Source: JAAYJG01 sp964450305 (GTDB lineage: Bacteria; Bacillota; Clostridia; DSM-8532). Taken from it: a stretch of 64,000 nucleotides of DNA. Below the pieces are notes generated by a model that was not told the origin of the DNA, did not search any database, and saw only the letters and a list, made by a program, of their open reading frames with translations. Location: positions 1-64,000 of the forward strand of contig CAYVFB010000002.1 in NCBI GenBank assembly GCA_964450305.1. Reading direction: 5' to 3'. Position 1 is the stretch's first letter; every line of letters begins with the position of its first letter. Shown one piece after another: positions 24,836-33,095 of the stretch. The position numbers and the translations under genes were made by a program.

Positions 24836-26929
24836 CTAAATACTAAACATCAATTCACCATAGGTTGGTATCGGCCAATAACTTGCATCTACCAGCATTT
24901 CCAGTTGGTCGATATCCTCGCGTAGGCTTTGCATCACCGGAATGACCTCATCTCTGTAACAGGTTCCCTGTAAGGTGACATCATGAATAGCCGCAGCATC
25001 TGTAATTGCTTTTTCCAGGTTCTTCACTTTCTCGTAAGCAGACGCAACCCGTCTGGAGATCTCTGTCAGCAACTCCTCCTGGGTATCCAGTGCCTGGTGT
25101 ACACCGGTTGCCTTCATCTGGTTATAGGTGTGGGAGAGATCTCCCAGGTATCGCATGACTACCGGTAAAATATCCCGCCTGGCCATTTCCACTGCAGTCA
25201 GGGCTTCGATATTAATAGTCTTGTTGTAATTTTCCATGAGGATTTCAAAGCGGGAAAGGCTCTCCTTTGCTGAAAGCACACCCTGCCTGGAAAACATTTC
25301 GATATTCTCCTCAAGCAAGAGGGTTTTCTTTGCATCAACGAAATTGTTGATATTGGGCAATCCCCTTCTTTCAGCTTCTTTCACCCATTCTTTGGAGTAA
25401 TTATCGCCATTGAAAATAATTCGTTTATGCTTTTTGATGAACTCCGCCGTAATTTTCTTTGCCTCACACTGCTTGTCTTCTGCGGCTTCCAGCCTGTCAG
25501 CCACTTCTGAAAGAATATCGGCCACAGCAGAATTCAACACAAAGTTCGCTCCTGCAATAGAGGCTGAAGCTCCCACCATTCTAAACTCAAACTTGTTCCC
25601 GGTGAAGGCAAAGGGAGATGTCCTGTTTCTATCGGTAATATCTTTTGTAAAAGAAGGCAGCGCCAGCGCACCCAGTTCCATTTTGGACGAACATATGGAG
25701 TTCGTGGCTTCGCCTGACCTGTCTATCTGTTCAAAGATATCGGTCAGTTGATCCCCAAGGAAGACTGAAATAATCGCCGGTGGAGCTTCATGAGCGCCAA
25801 GACGGTAATCATTCCCCGAATTTGCTGCGGAGCTTCTAAGTACGTCGGTGTACACATCCACCGCCCTGAGTACTGTTGCAACCATCAGTAAAAACAAAGT
25901 GTTCTGATGTGGTTTGGGACCCGGATTCAACAAGTTCACGCCCTCGTCGGTTCCGAGGGACCAGTTGTTGTGCTTGCCGGAGCCATTCACGCCGGCAAAG
26001 GGCTTTTCATGCAGCAGGCAAGCCAGGTGATGGCGTGACGCTACCTTTTTCATGGTTTCCATCATCAGCTGGTTCTGGTCGGTTGCCACATTGGATGTAT
26101 TATAAATGGGTGCGATTTCATGCTGTGCCGGAGCGGTTTCATTGTGCCGGGTTTTCCCTGGAATACCGAGCTTCCACAGTTCAACGTCCAAATCCTGCAT
26201 GAATGCAAGCACCCTGGGTTTGATCGAAGCGTAGTATTGGTCTCCCATTTCCTGCCCCTTGGGCGGTTTCGCGCCAAAAAGCGTTCTTCCGGTGTAAATG
26301 AGATCCTTCCTTTTCATAAACATCTCCTTGTCAACAAGGAAATATTCCTGCTCGGCCCCTACATAAGAAATAACTTTCTTTGCGGTATTATTGCCCATTG
26401 CCCTCAGAACGCGTACGCCCTGGCGGCTTAGGGCATCCATCGATCGCAGCAGGGGGGTTTTCTTGTCCAGCGCCTCTCCGCTGTATGAACAGAACGCAGT
26501 GGGAATATAAAGGGTCTTGTCTTTTACAAAGGCAGGAGAGGTGCAATCCCACGCAGTATAGCCCCTGGCTTCAAAGGTCGCCCGGATTCCTCCGGTGGGA
26601 AAAGAGGACGCGTCGGACTCCCCCTTAATCAGTTCCTTGCCCGAGAACTCCATGATAATACTGCCATTATCTGTGGTGGAAATGAAGGAATCATGCTTTT
26701 CGGCTGTCGTCCCCGTCATGGGCTGAAACCAGTGGCAGTAATGAGTAGCCCCCAGATCAAGCGCCCATTCCTTCATCGCGCTGGCCACCACCTCGGCCAG
26801 GTTGGGATCGAGGGTTAAATTATTGTCTATAATATTCTTTAAAGCTTTATAGGTAGCCGTTGGAAGCTTTTCGCGCATCACCGCGTCACTGAAAACCTGT
26901 GATCCGAAAATTTTACTCAATTCTGACAT
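24836..26929 (-). CDS. glnN: Glutamine synthetase type III
   Basis: 697-residue cytoplasmic enzyme that makes glutamine from glutamate and ammonia with ATP; type III is the long dodecameric form common in Bacteroidetes and Clostridia. Motifs are SFPTGGIRATFEARGYTAWD near 109-128, VGAEQEYFLVD (metal glutamates), NETAPAQHEIAPIYN, FAGVNGSGKHNNWSLGT (ATP/ammonia site), and a long helical C-terminus. AAAGGGG lies before the ATG. It is 133 bases upstream of the sheath gene, with no terminator recognised between them. Confidence 0.97.
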   Translation of the reverse strand: MSELSKIFGSQVFSDAVMREKLPTATYKALKNIIDNNLTLDPNLAEVVASAMKEWALDLGATHYCHWFQPMTGTTAEKHDSFISTTDNGSIIMEFSGKELIKGESDASSFPTGGIRATFEARGYTAWDCTSPAFVKDKTLYIPTAFCSYSGEALDKKTPLLRSMDALSRQGVRVLRAMGNNTAKKVISYVGAEQEYFLVDKEMFMKRKDLIYTGRTLFGAKPPKGQEMGDQYYASIKPRVLAFMQDLDVELWKLGIPGKTRHNETAPAQHEIAPIYNTSNVATDQNQLMMETMKKVASRHHLACLLHEKPFAGVNGSGKHNNWSLGTDEGVNLLNPGPKPHQNTLFLLMVATVLRAVDVYTDVLRSSAANSGNDYRLGAHEAPPAIISVFLGDQLTDIFEQIDRSGEATNSICSSKMELGALALPSFTKDITDRNRTSPFAFTGNKFEFRMVGASASIAGANFVLNSAVADILSEVADRLEAAEDKQCEAKKITAEFIKKHKRIIFNGDNYSKEWVKEAERRGLPNINNFVDAKKTLLLEENIEMFSRQGVLSAKESLSRFEILMENYNKTINIEALTAVEMARRDILPVVMRYLGDLSHTYNQMKATGVHQALDTQEELLTEISRRVASAYEKVKNLEKAITDAAAIHDVTLQGTCYRDEVIPVMQSLREDIDQLEMLVDASYWPIPTYGELMFSI

Positions 26930-27133
26930 GAAAAAACCCCTTTCTTAAGAAGACTCGTTCGTGAAAATAAACCCGTTGGGTATAGCATCGGCTTCCAAGG
27001 CTGAGAGCCACAATGTTTTTATTATTACGATCATACCATCTTTATAAACAATGCGCCATAAGGAATTTGGACAAAACTAGATTCCCCTGGCGCATCGGAT
27101 TTGTAGCTTTTTTCAGTTGGCTGCGGAAATTCA

Positions 27134-28513
27134 TCACCGAACAAATTCGCCGCTTTGAAGGTTGATATAAACAAGCCAATACCCGCTCATATCGCCGTAA
27201 TCAGGGTTTTGGATCTCCACCCAGCGGGAGATGTATTCAAATGGACGGCCTTCGGAATCATCTTTGGATGGGACCCCCAAAACGAAGTATTTCAGGTTGT
27301 TCTGTTCCGAGCGATAAAACCCTGCCAGCAGATGCCTGTATTTAAACAGGCCAACCAGGATTTTGGGATTGGCGAACAGCGGAATGCGCATATTACAGGC
27401 AAAGAGGAGGTTACTGAGCCTGGCCAGATCATTGACCCTGTACCAGGCATAATCACGCCTGGGGTTGGAAAAGGGCTCCATGACTTCGAAAGCGTCTCTC
27501 AGTTTTCTTTCCAGCTTTATGTCGTTCACCCTGGGCTTTTCCGCAGGATGATTTTCAACAATATCCAGTTCTTTTTGCGTTTTGATATCCTGGGTTTTCT
27601 CCAGTGGGGGGTGCGCTTCAACAGGCTTTTTTTCTGAACTGATGAATTCCGAAAAGAACCCTTTGATGGTATCGAAGAACTGTTCTGAATCGGTTTTTTT
27701 ATCGGGCATGGGTTGACTTTGAGATGGTCCGGGTTGATTTGAGGCCTGGTTGGCTTCTTTTGGAGATTTTACGGAAAAACCTTCAAAGGTATCCGGCATG
27801 GACTGAGTAAGCATGTCTTTGGCTTCCTGCTGCGCGGCTTGGGTCGTGATATCTGTACTGATGTCCGGCTGGGTTGGCGTGAACATGCTCCTGCCAATAC
27901 CTGGCGGGGTTTGATCAAGAATAGTGTTACTCATATCTGGCTGAGGCTGCGTGAACATATCCCTGTTAATGTTAGGCTTTACCTGTAAAGGGTTTTCCAT
28001 GAATGCCGGAGTTCCGGCATTTGTAAAGCCGGTATTCGTTGTTGTTTCCGGAAATACTGCTGTCTGCGCAGCCACGCCGGGCTTTTCTTTCCTTAAGCGC
28101 TGCCGGATAGATTCATTCCAGGGGCATGCCTTATTACAGATGCCGATCAAGGGCAGATGGGTTCTCCCCTGATGCTCTGCAGCGATGACAACAAACAGGA
28201 TGTTTTCAGGTTTCATGCCGATTTGTCGAATGGTATCATAATCCAGCGTCCGGTTAAAAAAACCACTCCTCGAGGAGATCTCGAGAATTCCCGCCCGGAT
28301 GATCCCCCATTCTTCGTTATTGCCGTAGACCAATATCACTGTATACGGCTCTGTACCCTCGCGCAGGTTTTTGATCTGCAGGGACAGAATGATCCCTTCA
28401 CGGTTTACGTCCAGCTTTGCAAAGCCTTCAGGAGGACGCTGAACCCCAAAACCCGAATCCTTTTCCTGCAAAATAACGTACTTTCTATAATTTGCTGGCT
28501 GCTCCATCTTCAT
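27134..28513 (-). CDS. Unknown three-part protein with repeat linker
   Basis: 459 residues, no signal peptide or membrane helix. The N-terminal domain (about 1-145) is strand-rich, with LDVNREGIILSLQIKNLREG and IPLIGICNKACPWNESIRQRL-like text. The middle (about 150-310) is low complexity, rich in Pro, Gln, Thr and Asn, with three degenerate repeats (MFTQPQPDMSNTI, MFTPTQPDISTDI, MLTQSMPDTFEGF). The C-terminal domain (about 315-459) ends with PKILVGLFKYRHLLAGFYR and LKYFVLGVPS. From memory, some clostridial hypothetical proteins share this pattern of two small domains with a variable linker; I know no function. AGGGGGG precedes the ATG. It lies between rsmA and glnN, same strand. Confidence 0.8.
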   Translation of the reverse strand: MKMEQPANYRKYVILQEKDSGFGVQRPPEGFAKLDVNREGIILSLQIKNLREGTEPYTVILVYGNNEEWGIIRAGILEISSRSGFFNRTLDYDTIRQIGMKPENILFVVIAAEHQGRTHLPLIGICNKACPWNESIRQRLRKEKPGVAAQTAVFPETTTNTGFTNAGTPAFMENPLQVKPNINRDMFTQPQPDMSNTILDQTPPGIGRSMFTPTQPDISTDITTQAAQQEAKDMLTQSMPDTFEGFSVKSPKEANQASNQPGPSQSQPMPDKKTDSEQFFDTIKGFFSEFISSEKKPVEAHPPLEKTQDIKTQKELDIVENHPAEKPRVNDIKLERKLRDAFEVMEPFSNPRRDYAWYRVNDLARLSNLLFACNMRIPLFANPKILVGLFKYRHLLAGFYRSEQNNLKYFVLGVPSKDDSEGRPFEYISRWVEIQNPDYGDMSGYWLVYINLQSGEFVR

Positions 28514-28605
28514 AACCCCCCTGACATGCCATTCCTCATAATATATATGCGGGAGGTTAAAAAATAGCCCGGAAACAGGAATAAAAGAATGCTATCCTCG
28601 ATGTG

Positions 28606-29454
28606 TTACGCGTTCTTGTTCTGGACTACCAGGTTGGACAGGGCAATGAATTGTTCAACGGACAACTCTTCCCCGCGGATCATTTCCTTAAGGCCCATTG
28701 TGTCGATCAGCCCTTTCACGGTTTCTTTATCCAGCTTCCAGTTTGGAGCGCCGCTCATGGCATTCAGCAGTGTTTTCCTGCGCTGCGAAAAGGCAGCACG
28801 GACACAATTGAAGAATACAGCCTTATCCTGAATTTGCTCCAGCAGCTGACCGTTTAACAGGATCCGAAGCACGGCAGAGTCAACATCCGGTTTGGGAATG
28901 AAGCAGTTTTTGGATACCTGGAATAAAACCTTCGGTGTACCCGACACCTGAATCCCCACCGAAAGCGCCCCGTAATCTTTCGTGCCGGGTTTTGCAGCCA
29001 TGCGGAGAGCTACTTCCTTTTGAACCATTAAAACCATTCTTTCAATGGGGAGGTTGCTCTCTAAAAACATCATCACCACCGGGGTTGTAACATAATACGG
29101 AAGGTTCGAGATGATCTTCACTCTTCCGTTCCAGCCCTGAAGGATGGAATGAATATCCACCTTCAGTATGTCTTCGTGGATGACGGTAATATTCTTGAAC
29201 TGCCCGGTGGTATCCTTTAACGCGGGAATGAGATTCTTGTCGATCTCAACCGCGATCACCTTCCCGGCTTGTTGCGCAAGAGAGACCGTCAGCGAACCGA
29301 TGCCGGGGCCGACCTCAATGACAAGATCCTCCTGCGTCAATTCGCCGGCTTCGGTAATTTTCCGGATAATATTCGCATCGGTCAAAAAGTTCTGACCCAG
29401 GCTTTTTGTAAGCCGGATATCATATTGGCTCAGAATTTCATTGGTATTGATCAA
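28606..29454 (-). CDS. rsmA: 16S rRNA dimethyladenosine transferase
   Basis: 282-residue SAM-dependent enzyme (KsgA) that dimethylates two adjacent adenines near the 3' end of 16S rRNA. TKSLGQNFLTDANIIRKI and VIEVGPGIGSLT form the SAM site, SNLPYYVTTPVVMMFLE carries the NLPY catalytic motif, and a C-terminal helical domain follows. The start is TTG 29454 (LINTNEILSQYDIRLTKSLGQ) with TGGAGGG six bases upstream. The longest frame adds 44 residues read from the MITE-like element and is artefactual. It is downstream of the YabE-like gene; rnmV, usually between them, is absent. Confidence 0.95.
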   Translation of the reverse strand: MINTNEILSQYDIRLTKSLGQNFLTDANIIRKITEAGELTQEDLVIEVGPGIGSLTVSLAQQAGKVIAVEIDKNLIPALKDTTGQFKNITVIHEDILKVDIHSILQGWNGRVKIISNLPYYVTTPVVMMFLESNLPIERMVLMVQKEVALRMAAKPGTKDYGALSVGIQVSGTPKVLFQVSKNCFIPKPDVDSAVLRILLNGQLLEQIQDKAVFFNCVRAAFSQRRKTLLNAMSGAPNWKLDKETVKGLIDTMGLKEMIRGEELSVEQFIALSNLVVQNKNA

Positions 29455-29485
29455 GGTTTCCCTCCAAAATGGTGCATTGAAATGA

Positions 29486-29514
29486 ATATACCGGAACGGG
29501 TCGTTCCGGTATAT
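29486..29514. other. Perfect 12-bp hairpin upstream of rsmA
   Basis: ATATACCGGAAC / GTTCCGGTATAT with a 5-base loop, followed on the plus strand by TTTTC. It lies 32 bases upstream of the rsmA start codon. On the minus strand the downstream bases are not T-rich, so it is not a clear terminator for the preceding gene; it may act on rsmA expression. Confidence 0.55.
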
Positions 29515-29531
29515 TTTTCGTATGCTTACCT

Positions 29532-29657
29532 GGAGACCGTTCGGGAAAGCATATTTATTCATAAGACATTCTATGGCTTGAAACACGCATAGTTCAGTCT
29601 ATTTTTACATGTTTATGCGTGTTTCTAAAGAATAAACAGACTTCCCGCTCCGGCTCC
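29532..29657. repeat. MITE-like element, copy M1
   Basis: 126 bp. Imperfect terminal inverted repeats (GGAGACCGTTCGGGAAAG.. at the left; the right end read backwards gives GGAGCCGGAGCGGGAAG..) extend about 30 bases through the shared TTTATTC. An internal perfect 12-bp inverted repeat GAAACACGCATA / TATGCGTGTTTC sits in the centre. Closely similar copies are at 37111-37241 and 38509-38634. It begins four bases past the yabE-like stop. Confidence 0.85.
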
Positions 29658-29660
29658 CTA

Positions 29661-30767
29661 TTAATCATTCTTGATATAGTCTGTTTCTTTCCAGCGATCA
29701 TCATTTTGCTCTTTGAGGATGTAGACCTTCACCCTTTTACAGCCCCATTTGTCTACGGCTTCCTGAGTATCCAGGTACAGATCCACCTGTTTGCCCTTGA
29801 TCCCGCTGCCAATGTCACCGGCATAGGCAAAGCCATAATCCTTGGTATTCCCTAACACATCCACATACATCTTGGTGTGAAGGGGGATCACTTTCGGATC
29901 CACAGCAATAACCCCTTCTCTTGCCTTCATTCCCGTTTTGCAAATACCAAATTCGGGATGATCGGGATGCTTACCGGTATCCTTAAATGACGCTGTATAG
30001 GCTGTTGCATTCATTTCAATCACTTTGGAATAGCGTATAACATCGCCGCGCGAGGTTTTGAAATTCGGAACGGTTCCAATTTCAACCAGTTCTGCGGTGG
30101 GTTCTTTAGCGACTTTTTCATTCATAAAATCCTTCGAGATGATCCTGCCATCCTCATAGGTCAGCTTGAAGTATTTTTCAAGCTTTCCTTCCTCCCCGGC
30201 CTGGATAACCTTTTTGTCACCCTGGTTCATGTCTTCATTGGGTGTTTGGATAACGGCATATGGAATATCCTCTGACTCGGTAAGCATTTCTTCCCGGACA
30301 CGGATGATTTTGATGTCCATTCCAACCAGAATCGGATCATCGCTGTTTCTTCCATCCACCCTGTCGAGGGGCCCCATGACTATCCCCTGGGCTTCAAGGG
30401 TCTGACCGATGGTTTCATGGTAGGTCATCACTTCGGTGGTTTTTCCTTCGAGTACGATATTGACCGGTACGGCCCGCTGGATAAATATTTCCTGCAGAAT
30501 TGCATTGGATAGTTTCAAGGACAGCGGCGCGCTGACATAATCACAGGAATTGACTAAAACGCCCATCTGGTTAAAAACCGTCCCAACATCATTTGCCATT
30601 GTTTTAACAACCAGTTCATTTTCTTCATCAACAATTTTAAGTTCTTTTTTCAGCCCATTGAAGATGCCATATCCAAAGGCAATGGAAATGGCAAGTACGA
30701 CGAGCAAAATAAGCACTCGCCTGAGGGGCAGGCTACGCCTGGCATAACCCAGTATCGGATTCCCCAT
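29661..30767 (-). CDS. yabE: YabE-like cell-wall protein (DUF348, G5, 3D domains)
   Basis: 368-residue exported muralytic-type protein. An N-terminal membrane helix (about 16-37) is followed by two DUF348-like repeats (about 50-90 and PVNIVLEGKTTEVMTYHETIGQTL), a G5 domain (about 155-230, IQTPNEDMNQGDKKVIQAGEEGK), and a C-terminal 3D domain with its three aspartates in IAVDPKVIPL, YAGDIGSGIKG and VDLYLDTQ. This is the Rpf/YabE group, which trims peptidoglycan. ATG 30767 follows AAGGAAG at six bases. In Bacillus yabE lies just before rnmV-ksgA; here rsmA follows directly. Confidence 0.93.
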   Translation of the reverse strand: MGNPILGYARRSLPLRRVLILLVVLAISIAFGYGIFNGLKKELKIVDEENELVVKTMANDVGTVFNQMGVLVNSCDYVSAPLSLKLSNAILQEIFIQRAVPVNIVLEGKTTEVMTYHETIGQTLEAQGIVMGPLDRVDGRNSDDPILVGMDIKIIRVREEMLTESEDIPYAVIQTPNEDMNQGDKKVIQAGEEGKLEKYFKLTYEDGRIISKDFMNEKVAKEPTAELVEIGTVPNFKTSRGDVIRYSKVIEMNATAYTASFKDTGKHPDHPEFGICKTGMKAREGVIAVDPKVIPLHTKMYVDVLGNTKDYGFAYAGDIGSGIKGKQVDLYLDTQEAVDKWGCKRVKVYILKEQNDDRWKETDYIKND

Positions 30768-31161
30768 TCTCAACTTCCTTTCATCTGGTTCGGAAAATCG
30801 GCTTATTCATGAAAAGCAGGGTAGGTTATGTGCTCAAAAAAGTTCGGCTGCGGGTCTCCAGTTCCGGAAACCGGTACTTTATGAATAAACATGCTTTTCC
30901 AAACGTTTTTCCCGTAAGGTGTTCCTCCTATCTATCTTTCTGCCTCACAGGTTTGATGCTCCAACCGGGAGCTTTTTTCATCAGGATATCAGTTCGCATC
31001 TGCAGTCCTTTATCCCTGATGGTCGGGAAAACTCTCTATCAAATTTTTTCTTGTGTTTATCTCAATCTTATGTATGGTTTCTGTGAATTATACTTGCCTT
31101 GATTTCCCTCCCTTGCCAAAGTAAGCTTTCTAATAATAAACCATTGCCCGCATCTTGTCAA
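30768..31161 (-). promoter_or_regulatory. YabE-like gene promoter and 360-base leader
   Basis: TTGACA (31161-31156), 17 bases, TATTAT (31138-31133): a strong sigma-A promoter on the minus strand. It leaves about 358 bases of leader before the ATG at 30767. The leader contains a GCTCC / GGAGC hairpin (about 30958-30978), which on the plus strand reads as a terminator with six Ts, and a diverged MITE-like element next to the gene. I could not fit it to a known riboswitch. Confidence 0.6.
30787..30906. repeat. MITE-like element, copy M4 (diverged)
   Basis: Left GGTTCGGAAAATCGGCTTATTCAT and right ATGAATAAACATGCTTTTCC form terminal inverted repeats of the same type as M1-M3, about 120 bp apart. 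The interior differs from the other copies. It ends 20 bases upstream of the yabE-like start codon, inside the leader. Confidence 0.5.
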
Positions 31162-31207
31162 CCTTACAAGGCTTTATGCTTAGGGAACGTGCACTTTCAG
31201 CGTTCAT

Positions 31208-31343
31208 AACCCCCTTTAATAAGTTCATAAGCTGCTACGGGGGTATGTGTTTTATCCTGAGCGCGGTGAAAAATTTTGTCAGGCGTAATGTGAGATCCTT
31301 CACTTCGTTCAGCAGGCTGCGCCTGTTTACCTGTGAACAGTAA
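31208..31343 (+). repeat. Dispersed palindromic repeat, copy R2
   Basis: Begins CCCCCTTTAATAAGT, then TATGTGTTTTATCCTGAGC, GAGATCCTTCACTTCGTTCA and GCAGGCTGCGCCTG. It aligns over its whole length with R3 at 35142-35265 and with R6 in reverse at 57262-57393. Confidence 0.75.
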
Positions 31344-31414
31344 CCTTTCAGCTGCTTTCTCAGGGGCTCTTCATTTTATTGAATACCCGAAATGGCAGGA
31401 ATGAACATTTCGTT

Positions 31415-32146
31415 TCAGTCGCTGTTAGCATCAGCAGCTTCCGGTTCACTGGCCTTTTCACTGAATACTGAGGTTATTGTCCATTGGCCCAGGCTCTGTA
31501 CAAAGTTGCATGTCATGTGCAGCACGTTTTCACCCTGCTTCAGGTAATCCTGCTCTGCCTCCTCTTTCAGGGTAACGTTAACACGGATATAAACACTCAT
31601 CTCCCAATCGGGCGTATTGATTGGGATGACTTCGATGATGGGCTTGGATTCCTCATTTTTCACCAATTGAATATGCTCTATATTCTTGTCGAAATAGTCG
31701 GCAAGAGAGTGGATAGACCAGTAGTTTCCCCAAAAACTGCAGCTTGCGCCGCCTTTCAGGAATGCTTCCGAATACTTTTTTTCCATGACATTGTTAACCC
31801 ACTCCAGCGTCATGGTCTTAACGGGAACGGGGTTGATCTGGTCCTTCATGTCCATGACCATTTTAACCTTTTCTTCCGTAACGCTTTTCTGGATGTCTAT
31901 TTCGCCTTCCAGACCCTTGATTTTCCCTTCGAGGCTTTGTATCTGCTTATCCAACTCGGTGATCTGCTGCTCCAGAGTGTTTTTTTCCTGGTTCAGGGTC
32001 ATATTCATGCGTGTCAGGGTATCGATGTTTGCCTGGTTGGACTCTCCCTGGGCTACAAGGCTTTCCCTGTCCCACAATAGATAATTTAGCGCAACAAATA
32101 CGAATATGATCAGCAGGGATGTAATGATCACAACAAAACGCTTCAT
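31415..32146 (-). CDS. Membrane-anchored coiled-coil protein, unknown
   Basis: 243 residues from ATG 32146, with AAGGAGG seven bases upstream; the longest frame adds 51 unlikely residues. A short tail and one membrane helix (about 5-24) are followed by a heptad-rich coiled coil (about 35-110, with TLEQQITELDKQIQSLEGKIKGLEGEI) and then an outer alpha/beta domain (about 120-235) with YSEAFLKGGASCSFWGNYWSIHSLADYFDKN and WEMSVYIRVNVTLKEEAEQDYL, which resembles NTF2-like folds in shape. It could be a cell-wall or division-associated protein; no family recognised. It lies downstream of tatD on the same strand. Confidence 0.8.
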   Translation of the reverse strand: MKRFVVIITSLLIIFVFVALNYLLWDRESLVAQGESNQANIDTLTRMNMTLNQEKNTLEQQITELDKQIQSLEGKIKGLEGEIDIQKSVTEEKVKMVMDMKDQINPVPVKTMTLEWVNNVMEKKYSEAFLKGGASCSFWGNYWSIHSLADYFDKNIEHIQLVKNEESKPIIEVIPINTPDWEMSVYIRVNVTLKEEAEQDYLKQGENVLHMTCNFVQSLGQWTITSVFSEKASEPEAADANSD

Positions 32147-32311
32147 AACCCATCCTCCTTGTAAGCCAGATTTATGTATGCCGGGCTTGTACATGGCAAA
32201 TGATACTCTAAAGCAGGCACAGTGTATTTCTGCTTCCGACAACCTACAGGCTTCTGACTGCGGATCAATGCATTTCCAGTACCAGCAGCAGGTGTGCATC
32301 CGTATCGGCTA

Positions 32312-33085
32312 TCAGCGTATCTCCAGGCCAAAAAGCCTGTCCGCATTAATCGCGGTCTGAAGTGCCAGCTGCCCGGGGTCGGTCTCACGAATGGCCGCTA
32401 TCTTATCGATAACAAAAGTCAGGTAGCCCGAATCATTCCTTTTCCCCCTGTGGGGCGCGGGTGTCATATAAGGGCTGTCTGTCTCAATCAGAAGCCTGTC
32501 GTCGGGAACGTATTTTGCAACCTCAACCGGTTTTCGGGCATTCTTAAAGGTAGTCGCCCCTCCAAGACCGATATAAAAGCCCATTTGAAGCACTTCCCTG
32601 GCCATTTCAACACTGCCGGTAAAGCAGTGAAAGACCCCACCGACCGTATCAGCTTTTTCAGCCCGAAGAATATCCAATACATCCTGATGCGATTCCCTGT
32701 CGTGAAGAATCAACGGCAGCTTCAGCTCTCTGGCCAAATGGATGTGGGCAGCCAGGCAGTCTTTTTGCGCAGGTCTGGGGGACAGATCGTAATGGTAATC
32801 CAAACCTATTTCACCAATGGCCACAACCTTCGGGGTTAATGCCATCTCCCGCAGTGTTGCCAGCGCTTCCTGCGAGAATTGGGATGCGTCGTGGGGGTGA
32901 ATCCCCACAGCAGTATAAATAAAGTCGTATTCTTTTGCCAGTGCCAGACATTTACGGGCGGATTCCAGGTTGCTGGATGGGTTCACTACCCTGACAACAC
33001 CCTGCTGGCGAATTCTGCCCAGAACCTCGGCACGGTCCTGGTCAAATTGTTCGTCATCGTAATGAGCGTGCGAATCAACAATCAT
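32312..33085 (-). CDS. tatD: TatD-family metal-dependent deoxyribonuclease
   Basis: 257-residue TIM-barrel hydrolase. Metal ligands: HxH in DSHAHYDD, Glu in AIGEIGLDYHYD, His in LILHDRESHQD, His in VFHCFTGSVEMA, Asp in IETDSPYMTPAPHRGKRND. Two adjacent ATGs (33088, 33085) follow AGAGGA; the second has better spacing. The metG stop is 10 bases upstream, a conserved metG-tatD pair in Firmicutes. Confidence 0.95.
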   Translation of the reverse strand: MIVDSHAHYDDEQFDQDRAEVLGRIRQQGVVRVVNPSSNLESARKCLALAKEYDFIYTAVGIHPHDASQFSQEALATLREMALTPKVVAIGEIGLDYHYDLSPRPAQKDCLAAHIHLARELKLPLILHDRESHQDVLDILRAEKADTVGGVFHCFTGSVEMAREVLQMGFYIGLGGATTFKNARKPVEVAKYVPDDRLLIETDSPYMTPAPHRGKRNDSGYLTFVIDKIAAIRETDPGQLALQTAINADRLFGLEIR

Positions 33086-33095
33086 CATGCTTCCT

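Noticed and set aside
29455..29586. N-terminal 44-residue extension of RsmA
   Set aside because: It is translated from the intergenic hairpin and the MITE-like element; a good ribosome binding site and the family start fit TTG 29454.
30768..31130. c-di-AMP (ydaO) riboswitch before the YabE-like gene
   Set aside because: Read by eye, the leader lacks the recurring conserved blocks of that riboswitch; only a covariance search could settle it.
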